A DNA stretch of 64,000 bases from NCBI GenBank assembly GCA_963682175.1, contig OY821781.1, positions 39,817,254 to 39,881,253 of the forward strand. The letters run 5' to 3'. Shown one piece after another: positions 11,115 through 20,562 of the stretch. The notes below the pieces were generated by a model. The model made no database searches and was not told the origin of the DNA. It was given only the letters and a program-made list of their open reading frames with translations. Within the stretch, counting starts at the first letter, position 1. Every line of letters begins with the position of its first letter. The DNA is from Triglochin maritima (lineage: Eukaryota > Streptophyta > Magnoliopsida > Alismatales > Juncaginaceae). Made by a program: the position numbers and the translations under genes.

Positions 11115-14100
11115 ATGGATCCGTTGGCCGTCGCCCTCGCTGTCTCCGGCGACCGGAGCCGCCGCGCCGTCCTCTGGGCGGCCGACAACCTCGTCCCCCA
11201 CGCCTCCCGCGTCGTCCTCGTCCACGTCGTCCCTCCCCTCTCCTCCATCCCCAACCCCTGTAAGCGTCGAGAACCTCGAATTCTGCTGTTTTTGATATGT
11301 GTTTGATGTGTGTTTTGGTGTGTTTTGAAGGTGGGGAGGAGGTGGAGGTGGAGAGGGTGGGGAAGGACGCGAGGGAGCGGTTCGAGAGGGATCGGGTTGA
11401 GAAGGTGAGGAGGGATCTCGGGACGTTCCGGAGGCTCTGCCAGACTGTCAGAGAGGTTTGTGTTGTGGTTTCAGTGTTTAATTGTCAGTAATTGTGTTTG
11501 ATTGTTTAATTAGTGTCTGGTTGTTTACGATACCGGTGACTTAAAGAAGGAATTGAGTTTGCATACTGATGGTTTGGTTTTTCAGAGATTTGCAGAAACT
11601 TGTGGTGGTGTGAGATACCATGTTAATTATCGATACTGAAGTAGTAAAACGGCCTGAGATAGAGGAGGTAGAATTTGATGATAGGATTCATAGATTAAAC
11701 TACTCATTTGTATTTAAGGATCGGGTTGTGTTTAATTGAAATTGTATGTGGTTACTTTGGATGCTGGCAATTTTGCATGGGTAAGTCGGTGGTGGTGCTA
11801 AGGAATTGAGTTGGCGTTTGCATTTTATGATTTGGAAATGTGACATTTGTTTGTTTGGGTAATCATTTTCAGAGATTTGCGAAAACTTGTGGCGGTGTGA
11901 GATACCGTGTTTATTATCGATACTGAAGTAGTAAAACAATCTGGGATAGAGGAGGTAGAATTTGATAATAGGATTCATAGCTTAAACTTAAACTACATAT
12001 TTGTATAAAAAGATTGGTTTGTGTTTAATTGTAATTGTTTTTGGTTGTTTTTTTATGACAATGTAATTGTGGTTGGTTGTTTTTGATGCTGGTGACTTTG
12101 CGTGGATAAGTCGGTGGTGGTGCTAAGGAATTGAGTTGAGATGTGTTTTTTATGATTTGCAAAAATTCGTGGCTCTGTCAAACTGTCAGAGAGGTTTGTT
12201 TTGTTTGTTTATCGTTTCAGTGTTTAATTGTGAGTAATTATTTTGGTTGTTTCTGATGCTGGTGATTATGTTGTTTACATAAGCTGGTGGTGGTTGTAAG
12301 GAATATAGTTTGAATATGGTGGTTTGATTTCGAAGTGTGTTGTTTGTGGATGACTTGTTTGGATGATTGTTTTTCGGAAATTTGCAATAGTTCGTGGCAG
12401 TTTGTGATACTGTATTTGTTATCGATACAAGACTAGTAAGATGATCTAGGGTATAGTAGGTTGAATTTGATGATAGGATTCATGGCTTGAATTACTCGTT
12501 CATATGAAAGGATTGATCCGGTGGCAAAGGAGTGGAGGGATCTAGGGACATTTTAGAGGCTCTGCCAAACCGTCAGAGAGGTTTGTCCGTGTGTGGTTTC
12601 GGTGTTCAATTGTAATTGTGTTTGATTGTTTTTTGATGAGCATGCAATTGTCATTGGTTGTTTTTGATGCTGGTGATTTTGTGTGTATAAGTTGTGCTGA
12701 TAGAAGTAATTGAATTTGGGTACTGATGGTTTGATATGGAAATGTGATGTTTGCGAAAACATAGTGATTGTCGTTTCAGTTATACTTGTAGGTAGAGATA
12801 GTGATTTTGCAAGGCAAGGAAGTTGCAGTTGAGTTGCTGAGCTTTTTGTCCACTTCAGGGATTAAGAATTTGGTGATGGGAATTTCCGCTTTCAGTTGGT
12901 TCACTAGGTATGTGCTTTCTTGGTGTCTTCTCACTTGAACATTTATTATGCAAGTGTTGTTTGGGCTTGCTTGTTTCTAGTTCTGTCTCTGTTTGAGCTT
13001 CATATTTGGTTGGTGTGTTGAAGTAGAGTTTGTTTGCCACACCTGTACACACATTTTTGGGCAATTTGAGGAAAATAATTTGTTTGTAGACATTGGAGGG
13101 TGAATATAGGCACTTAAATTCCAAAAAAAATAAAATATTAATTTTTTATGTATTTACAGAAAACACAACTGTATCCTAGTTTGATCTATTTTCTCCCAGA
13201 AACTCTTCCTGAAACCTAATTTTTGCTAGTCTCAATCAAAACAAAAGCAATTGAGCAAAATAAAACATAACATACTTTGGTAAGATTCACCATTTCTGTA
13301 ATACATTTTACCTCGTGGTCTGTTTGCAAAGTTATGTTATTTTCCCAATTTCTCAAGATCGAAGCTCCTGAATTTAAATTTTTAGGACATTTGGGAATGC
13401 TGATGTGCCAACAACAGTGCTGAAATCAGCTTCAGATGCTTGCAACATCTTTCTTGTGTCAAGGTGGAAGTTGGAATATAGACTGGCTACTCCATCTGTA
13501 GCTTGTGGTAGGTCTCAATATTGGACTGATTTTATATTTTTCCCTGATAAACTTTTTATCTAGCAGTTAGTTTCCTATGATAATGCTTGTTCATGATTTT
13601 TGCAGGCTCTGTATCTGTACCAAAGATAAAGAAAATTAAGCTGAAGATGTTCACACAAAGAGAAAGGAGTCGTATTTTTGATGGGCAGATCTCCAGACAT
13701 AATTCCTTGCCTTCTGCGTGGAATAAGGAAAATTTGCAAGTGACTAATCGAAAATATAATCGTGCAACTTCTGGAGGCAGTAATATCAGTGATGCCCCTG
13801 ATGATACATCTCAGTGTTCAAGAGTAGCTCTCTTACCTCATTCTGGGGAGAAACAAGATCTCAGTTCATCAAATGTCAGCCACCAAGATACCACAACATC
13901 GGAAGCAGAGTCTTTAAACATCACTTCCTCCAATATTTCACATGCCAGAAAGCAGGTGAAGACCCATTATCTAGAATCACGTTTGCAACTTCAATTATAT
14001 ATTCTCTTATACACATTCATCATCAGATTAAAGAATGAATAGTTCATGATTCTGGTAAAATATTTTTGCAGAGTGAAGACATGGCAGAACTAGAAAGGTT

Positions 14101-15859
14101 GAAGATTGAGTTGGAGAATAATCGGGCCATGTATTTACGTGCATGTAAAGATCTAATTCTCACCAAGAAAAGGGTAATATGAGTTGTCATCTTATACTCT
14201 TTGAGTTTTGACATAAGCAACATTGTATATTGCTTACAGAAGTTTATAATATCATAGAAGAGATGTGTATTGATGATTTTCTATGGAATGATGTGTACTG
14301 CAGGTCCATTTACTATCAGTTGATTTATCTGAAGAAGCGAGAAAAGTAAAAGGTGCCATGGAAAGAGAAGAGGTATTAAGGCAGATTGCCGAAGAAGAAA
14401 AGGCAAGACATTTAGAAGCTGTTAGGGAAATTGAGGAGGCGAAGCAGTTACTTGCAGAAGCAGCTCTTGATAGGCACAAAGCTGAAATAAATGCCATAAG
14501 GGAATCTTTGGAAAAGTTAAAAATAGTTGAAGCTATTTTCTCTCGTAATAAACGATGCAAAAGATACACTAGGGATGATATCGAGGTTGCAACTGAACAT
14601 TTCTCTAATGCCAAAGTAATTGGGGAGGGCGGTTATGGCAAAGTTTACAAATGCAACCTTGACCATACCCCTGTAGCTATCAAGGTTCTCCATCATGATT
14701 CAATAGAAAGGAAAGAGCAGTTCCTGAAGGAGGTATGTTGTATAAGGCTTTCTTAACCAAAGAAATTTACACTAAAAACGTGTAGCTCTTATGAAGTCTA
14801 AAATCTTGATGTCTTCTTTTTTTCAGGTTGAAGTTCTTACTAAACTTATTCATCCACACATAGTTCTATTGCTTGGAGTTTGTCCTGAAATTGGATGCAT
14901 TGTATATGAATATATGGAAAATGAAAGCCTTGAGGATCGGCTTTTCTGCAAAAACCACACTCGACCACTTCCATGGGCCACCCGGTTCCGCATCATTTTT
15001 GAAGTGGCATGTGGACTTGCATTCCTGCACAGCTCAAAACCAGATCCAATTGTTCACCGTGATCTGAAACCAGGCAATATTCTCCTGGACCGTAATTATG
15101 TGAGCAAAATTGGAGATGTTGGACTCGCAAAACTCATGTTAGAGGTGGTTCCTGATGGGGTCACGGAGTTCAGAGATACCATCATTGCTGGGACGTTACA
15201 TTACATGGATCCAGAATACCAGTGGACAGGAACCATAAGGCCTAAGTCAGACGTATACGCCTTTGGGATGATTATTCTTCAGATGCTTACTGCAAGGCGA
15301 CCATTGGGCCTTCTAGTGGCTGTAGAGAATGCCCTTAAGAGTAATTCCTTTCCTGAGATTTTAGACAAATCAGTAACTGGAGTACCACTTGTGGAAGCAG
15401 AGAAGTTGGCGCGACTTGCATTGAGATGTTTGAGTCTGAGGTGCAGAGACAGGCTGGATTTAGAAACCGAAATCATTCCGCAGGTTGAAGAGATAATGAA
15501 AGTGCTCGATACCCGGTTCAAGCTAAACCAATCCCAGGTTGCAGCACCAAGTCATTACTACTGCCCAATACTTCAGGTAAATGCAGTTTTAAATCAGTAA
15601 ATTGTGTAGTTTCGTTGTCTATTGATTACTTTTCCAATTCAAAGACTTCATGCCCATGCAGGAAGTGATGACTGACCCGTATATCGCGGCAGATGGATTT
15701 ACTTACGAGCACATAGCAATCAAATCATGGCTCGAGAGGCACGACATATCTCCCGTTACCAAACTGAAGCTTCAACATACGTGCTTAATTCCAAACTACA
15801 ACATACGCTCGGGCATAGAAGAATGGAAATCTAATATTGAAATTTCGACCTCGGAATAG
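11115..15859 (+). CDS. U-box E3 ligase / protein kinase with USP domain (plant PUB, RLCK IX type)
   Basis: Nine exons (11115-11259, 11331-11455, 12792-12907, 13386-13507, 13606-13955, 14072-14173, 14304-14732, 14827-15576, 15662-15859) join in phase into 778 residues. Residues 1-165 form a USP-like domain (MDPLAVALAVSGDRSRRAVL; VEIVILQGKEVAVELLSFLS). A Ser-rich linker, a long coiled coil (about 287-400) and a kinase domain follow: GEGGYG 427-432, Lys447, VHRDLKPGN with Asp542, DVG. The C-terminal U-box (about 702-775) has YYCPILQEVMTDPYIAADGF and W-L spacing typical of the fold. Arabidopsis PUBs of this layout are predicted ubiquitin ligases fused to a kinase; targets are unknown. All catalytic residues visible are intact, in contrast to the divergent neighbour. 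The exact PUB number cannot be assigned by eye. Confidence 0.93.
11456..12791 (+). repeat. Diverged tandem duplications inside intron 2 of the U-box kinase gene
   Basis: Intron 2 is made of several diverged copies of a segment that includes the 3' end of exon 2. The exon end CTCTGCCAGACTGTCAGAGA at 11436-11455 recurs as CTCTGTCAAACTGTCAGAGA at about 12173-12192 and CTCTGCCAAACCGTCAGAGA at about 12561-12580, both followed by GGTTTGT like the real donor. Blocks with GATACCGTGTTTATTATCGA-type and GATAGGATTCATAG-type words appear at about 11585-11695, 11872-11985 and 12375-12495. Confidence 0.75.
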
Positions 15860-16436
15860 ACCTGTATATTATAGTGTATAATAGTGTTGCTATCAGGGAT
15901 GGTATTTGTACGTGTTGTGGTATTGTCTAATTATCTGTTTGTCTCGAAAAAATATAGCACAATTATATTTCGAAAGAGCTGTAAAGTGATTGAAACATCT
16001 GCTGGTGTTTGCTTGAAATTGCAGATTCCTTGTGTGATTATCTTCATAGTCAATATGATCATTTACATTTTTTGTACATTTTTTTTGCATTGTATATGAG
16101 TGTGACTACCTAACGTTGTGTTACTTAGATATCCATTAAAAGACTTTCTTACGGGTAACTGATATTTCAACACGATGAAGGAATAGTATTTGGCATTTGT
16201 GGTTTTGTACCGGATGTCGTTATTACACGGTAATTAGTAATTATGAATCAACACTTGAGGACATCTGATCAATTGGTTTCCACTTGAGGACATATGGGAG
16301 GCCAAATGTTAAACATCATCATCCGAACCAAAGACAAAAGGATTAACTACTTAAATTACACCGCCAATCCGTTGCTGTCTTCTGTCGAAAACTGCTTGGA
16401 ATGACTCACGTTCTGAACGAAGATGCTCTTCAAAAT
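15860..16436. other. Intergenic between convergent genes
   Basis: This holds the 3' UTR of the U-box kinase gene and, from the other side, sequence beyond the stop at 16437. No further gene is seen. A reading of the minus strand at about 16370-16480 (KKHLNFEEHLRSERESFQAV) could be an alternative last exon of the gene ending at 16437. Confidence 0.4.
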
Positions 16437-17665
16437 TCAAGTGCTTTTTCGTTCGACTGGCAGATTTACCAGCAAATATGAATCAGCTTCCTCAGGGAGT
16501 GGATTAGAGAGCTAAAAAGGAGAGGAAATCGAGTTTAATTTAGATAGTAGATGTTGGTCCAATGTGAAAATAACACTGAGCTCAAAGTAATGTTAACAAA
16601 TTCAAAGAGTTTTTGAAGCTTCTTAATGTCGAAAAAGATAATCATCAATAGACACATCGATTTGTACTACTGTCAGTGCCATCTTTTCTCACATACATAC
16701 ACTAGGGAGTACAACATTCAAAGAGAAACAGCAAAGTTGACAAGGTATCACTGACCAAGTTATAACCCGAACCAGGCCCAATCACCAATGACGAGATACT
16801 TGGGTGTTTTGCAGGACCAATAGAAAATCCACGCTTTTCAACCTACAAAAAGAAAACCATCAACAATCCCCCAAAAAAAACATTTGTAGAACACAATATT
16901 CGAAGATATAGGCAAGTCACCATTTCAAATCATGAACTTTGAACCCCCCATAGAGTTCACAAATTAGTTCATTTCTTGGCTATGAGTTGAAAAGTAAAAA
17001 TGTTTATAATTTACATTACAGTAAAAACTTTGAAATTTAACTAAACATTGTTGTCATGTAAGGTATATTGAACAGAAGACACCTCCAGGCAGGAGATCAC
17101 GTAAATAGGTCATAATAAGTTGAAAATATGGCATATTTGTGGGGATCAAAACAAGCACTGTTCTTCCACATGCAAAAGTACGAGTTTTTCATTCAACCAG
17201 AAACAAACAAAACCACACACCTGATCACCCCAATGAACTGACTTCTCACTCTTGCTATAAGCCCGAATCAATCCCGAGAGAGAACTTGAATTATTCTTAA
17301 CATTGATTTTTTATCGTTATCTTCGTCAAAATTCTCTGACCGTTTACTTTTTCCCAGTTCTTTCACACAATCTGCTTCTCCACCAACCCAATGGTTCTCT
17401 TTATGTGATTCTAATTGCCAAGAAACATGAGCAGGAGTCACGTACCGACACAATCAGGTAAACAGAACATTGTGCTTCATTAGAAGAGAAACACTAAAAT
17501 ATATTGAAAAAGACAAACTACAAATTCAACATTGTTACGAAAAGCAATGCTGCTACCATCTATCCATACCTTCAGATGGATTATTTACCTTCTGAGACTT
17601 TCCATCCAGCACCGCACCTCTATCATTAGATCCAGCATCATCTGTGATTCTGTGTCCATATCCAT
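16437..17665 (-). CDS. 3' exons of an unrecognised gene, 5' part missing
   Basis: Four short candidate exons (17665-17589, 17295-17221, 16842-16756, 16511-16437) each have AG and GT borders. They join in one frame to about 103 residues ending in a stop. The reading is GYGHRITDDAGSNDRGAVLD..., SLSGLIRAYSKSEKSVHWGD..., VEKRGFSIGPAKHPSISSLV..., ending SYLLVNLPVERKST. I do not recognise the family. It is Ser/Gly-rich with no membrane segment or catalytic motif. No upstream exon is visible before a LINE/LTR insertion begins near 17796, so this may be a gene broken by insertion or a relic. Exon borders are inferred by eye. Confidence 0.45.
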
Positions 17666-17795
17666 CTGTTTATGAACAAAAAAAGTACAGCAGAAGGCGC
17701 GAGGCGAAGAAAAGTATCCATACATCATACAACATCATGGATCACCAAGGATATTGGTGTAAGTTAACAAAAACACTACTCCAACCCTACCACAG

Positions 17796-17850
17796 CAGCA
17801 ACAACAACAACAAAACACTTAATCCCAAACTAGTTGGGGTAAGCTACAAA
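17796..17850 (-). mobile_element. LINE/SINE 3' tail
   Basis: On the minus strand this reads CCCCAACTAGTTTGGGATTA followed by a TTG-rich run, the well-known 3' end of plant L1-type LINEs and their SINE partners. It has the orientation expected for the LINE body at 18723-19258, so the LTR-like block between them probably inserted into that LINE's 3' UTR. Confidence 0.65.
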
Positions 17851-17871
17851 AGAAATTGTTGTAGTTTACCT

Positions 17872-18722
17872 TGAATATGTGTTTAAAGTATTTGTGGGAT
17901 AAAACAGACATTCAGTCGATCGGAAAGCGTTCGGTCCACCGAACATGTGTTCAATCTTGTCCAGTAAAAGTGTCTGTCGGTTTTCGGTCGACCGAGAGGA
18001 GTTGTTCGGTCGACCGGGCACACATGTGGGAGCTGGGCAAAAGTGTGTCGCTTTTCGGTCGACCGAGAGGAGCGGTTCGGTCGACCAGATGCACACGAGG
18101 AAACATCTGTTGGTTTTCGGTCGACCGGAACTTAAGTGATTCGGTCGACCGAGTATGCACTCGAGCAAACAGGAAAAGTGTCTGTCGGTTTTCGGTCGAC
18201 CGCTACTTATGGTCCGGTCGACCGATGGAACCTGGTTTGCGCTACGGTTAGAAGATCGGTCGACCGAAGCACCCGTTCAGTCGACCGTTGGACCCAGGTC
18301 TGCCCACGTTTTGTATTTTTCTCCACACGATTTTGGTGCAATTTATACTTGTTTTGGCCTACTATATAAAGTCAATTTCGTCCCCCCTTTGTCATAGAGA
18401 ACAATTAGATTAATTGTTATTGTCTACTTTGCATTCTTGAGAGAAAAAAAAGAGAACATCCTTGTCGATTCGATGAGAGCAAATTTAATTGAGTATTCTC
18501 GTCGGTTGTTCGTGTTTCCTGTAAACCTCTCATTGTAATACATTTTCTCTATAGTAGATTGGAGTTGTGTCGTCCGTGATTTTTTCCGCATTTGGTTTCC
18601 ACATTAAACCTTGCGTGTTTTGTGTGATTTGGTGTTTGGATTTGCATTTGTTCTTTATTCCGTCCATTGGATTTGTTATTTCGATTCCACTGCGTATTTG
18701 GGATTGATTTTATTCCCTAACA
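17872..18722 (+). mobile_element. Probable solo LTR carrying a CGGTCGACCG array
   Basis: After the dyad array at 17913-18287 comes a TATA box (CTATATAAAG near 18360). Next is a U5-like stretch with TCTCATTGTAATACATTTTC, ending TTATTCCCTAACA at 18722. These are the parts of a copia-type LTR read on the plus strand: enhancer region, promoter, polyadenylation region and a CA end. It sits inside a LINE 3' region. I could not find a matching 5-bp target duplication, so the left border (a TG at 17872) is a guess. It has no coding sequence. Confidence 0.5.
17913..18287. repeat. Array of paired CGGTCGACCG palindromes (copy 1)
   Basis: Twelve copies or near copies of the 10-bp palindrome CGGTCGACCG are arranged as six pairs. 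Centres within a pair are 19-24 bp apart (mostly 22) and pairs are 40-53 bp apart. A higher-order repeat of about 62-73 bp starts AAAAGTGTCTGTCGGTTTT (about 17966, 18039, 18101 and 18174). The motif is kept while the bases between vary. Confidence 0.9.
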
Positions 18723-19258
18723 GAACTCTAGGGAGTCACGGTTTAGACACGTGAATCATCTTCTTCTACACGTTTCTATCCAATGCAAATTTCCCAGGGA
18801 CATTCTAATCTTTTGACTGCTTCCTCCCAAGTCAATCGTGATCTACTTTTTCATCTTTTTGTGTCTTCGATCCAATTCAATGCTCATCTTCTTATAGGTG
18901 CCTCCATAGGTTTTTTTTGTATATGTCCAAACTATCTCAATCTGTGTTGTATAAGTTTCTCTTCCATTGGAGCAACTCCGACAATCTCACGAATATCTTC
19001 ATTTCTAATATGATTCATTCGCGTATGACCACACATCCACATCAACATCCTCATTTTAGATACACTCATCTTTTGTATGTATTTTAGTGACTTAACATTC
19101 CGCATCATATAGTATTGCATGTCTTATTGCGGTTCTATAAAAATTTCCTTTTAACTTAAGTGAAATTTTCTTGTCACATAAGACACCTGGGGTTTGTCGT
19201 CATTTCTTCAATCCTGCTCTAATCCTATTGTTAACATCTTCATTGATCTCTCCATTTT
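18723..19258 (-). mobile_element. 5'-truncated L1-type LINE, reverse-transcriptase ORF 3' end, broken
   Basis: Read on the minus strand the segment gives the familiar C-terminal end of plant LINE ORF2. It runs NNRIRAGLKKxRQTPGVLCD, then KGKFYRTAIRHAMLYD, then KMSVSKMRMLMWMCGHTRMN, then IRNEDIREIVGVAP, and closes with IHVSKP and a stop. Several in-frame stops and shifts make it inactive. It begins abruptly at about 19258, as expected of a 5'-truncated insertion. Confidence 0.85.
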
Positions 19259-19261
19259 TTG

Positions 19262-19790
19262 AAGTATCTCCAAGAGTTCGAATTTATACTCCAGTAAGCT
19301 TGTGGTACGACTTGCTTGCTGTTTCACCGATTAGATCCACTTTGTCGATGAGTCCTTACCATAAGTTGATGTCATAATTGGCTTTATGGAATCTAAATTC
19401 TCATCCATTCTCTTAAGCCACTCTTCACTGCAACAAACCCCAATATAAATCATTAAATGTAAATACTATCTTCATGAAAAAATCATGAGCTTAGTCTCAC
19501 ACAATCATACCTTGTTTTTGCATAATGGTTTCCATTCACAAGCCACTGATTGACAACAGAAACATCATCCTAAAAAGCATGAAGTCTAAAAATTAAAATT
19601 TCAACATTAAAGTCATGATGCATTCATTATTTGACTCTAACAATATTAAATTTTAGGGTTTAGTGTTGTTGGAGTCAAATAAAGCAATAGACACTGCATG
19701 CAATTTTACCTTCCACAATTAGAACTCGAATATTTTAATGACACCAGAGGGAAAAGAAAGAAATTCAAAATACTTTGTCTCACCTGGAAT
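19262..19790 (-). pseudogene. Broken partial copy of the CNMT-like gene and its 3' flank
   Basis: Two blocks match the region 5 kb downstream. 19262-19332 matches about 24106-24175 (flank just after the METTL gene). 19333-19790 matches about 24472-24935: part of CNMT exon 7, all of exon 6 with both introns, and the edge of exon 5. The intervening 300 bp, including the real stop codon region, is missing. Identity is very high by eye. It cannot encode a protein. Confidence 0.85.
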
Positions 19791-20562
19791 ACTATTTGGT
19801 TGTTATTTTTAATTGTGTGAATGACTTGTTTCTTGGTTTATAATCTCTTGGATTTGTCATTTCTTCTCAATCGTTAATAACAACTCTTAGCTGTGCCATT
19901 TGGTGTCATGGAGTAGTAAAGCAAAATAAAAAAATAAACGAGGGGGATTATACTTTACTTGTTCTAGTACACTCTACTTTATTTGCCTACTTGGAGCATT
20001 ATAAAATAAAACTTGTTTCACAGGCAGTAGCATTCTTTTAAAGATTCAATATTCTGAAGATTAATGCTAATTATTGTGATTTGTTCTCCTAATATTTGTT
20101 GGCCATGGAATCTACCAAAACGTTATTCACTTCCTCTAAATGCCCCCTGGATGAGATGTGTCGTTCTAAAGCTTGAATAGATTAGGGTTTCCAATCTAAA
20201 ATCTGCCCATTTTATTAGATTGTGAAGTGATTTTATCTAATACCAAATGGGCACTGAAATACTACACCAAATTCAACTCTAATTGGATGTGCCTAATCTC
20301 TCAAATTATTAAGAAGTTAATCAAGAGTTCTTTCACATTTCTCCTAATATTTATTACCAATCGACTTGAGTTTTCCAAATAAAAGAGTTTACTATTATGC
20401 TAATATTAGGTAACCATCTTAATTTTTCTGAAAATATTTTGCTATTTTGAAAAAAAGAAGATATTCATTATCCTTAATTCTTGTTAACAATTTATTATTG
20501 TAAATAATTTAAATTTTAAACTTTAAATGAACAATCCCCCCAAATTTTCTACAAAAGGATAA
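19791..20562. other. Intergenic upstream of the METTL-like gene
   Basis: AT-rich sequence without a recognisable gene. It must contain the promoter of the plus-strand gene starting at 20563. Confidence 0.45.

Noticed and set aside
17913..18287. CRISPR-like array of repeats and spacers.
   Set aside because: The repeat unit is only a 10-bp palindrome in a plant LTR, spacers are not uniform, and no cas gene can be expected.
17871..18397. Several open frames run through the CGGTCGACCG array and give Arg/Ser/Asp repeats such as FRSTER and SVDR.
   Set aside because: All frames on both strands are open because the repeat lacks stop words. The peptide repeats simply mirror the palindrome, and an LTR-like promoter follows.
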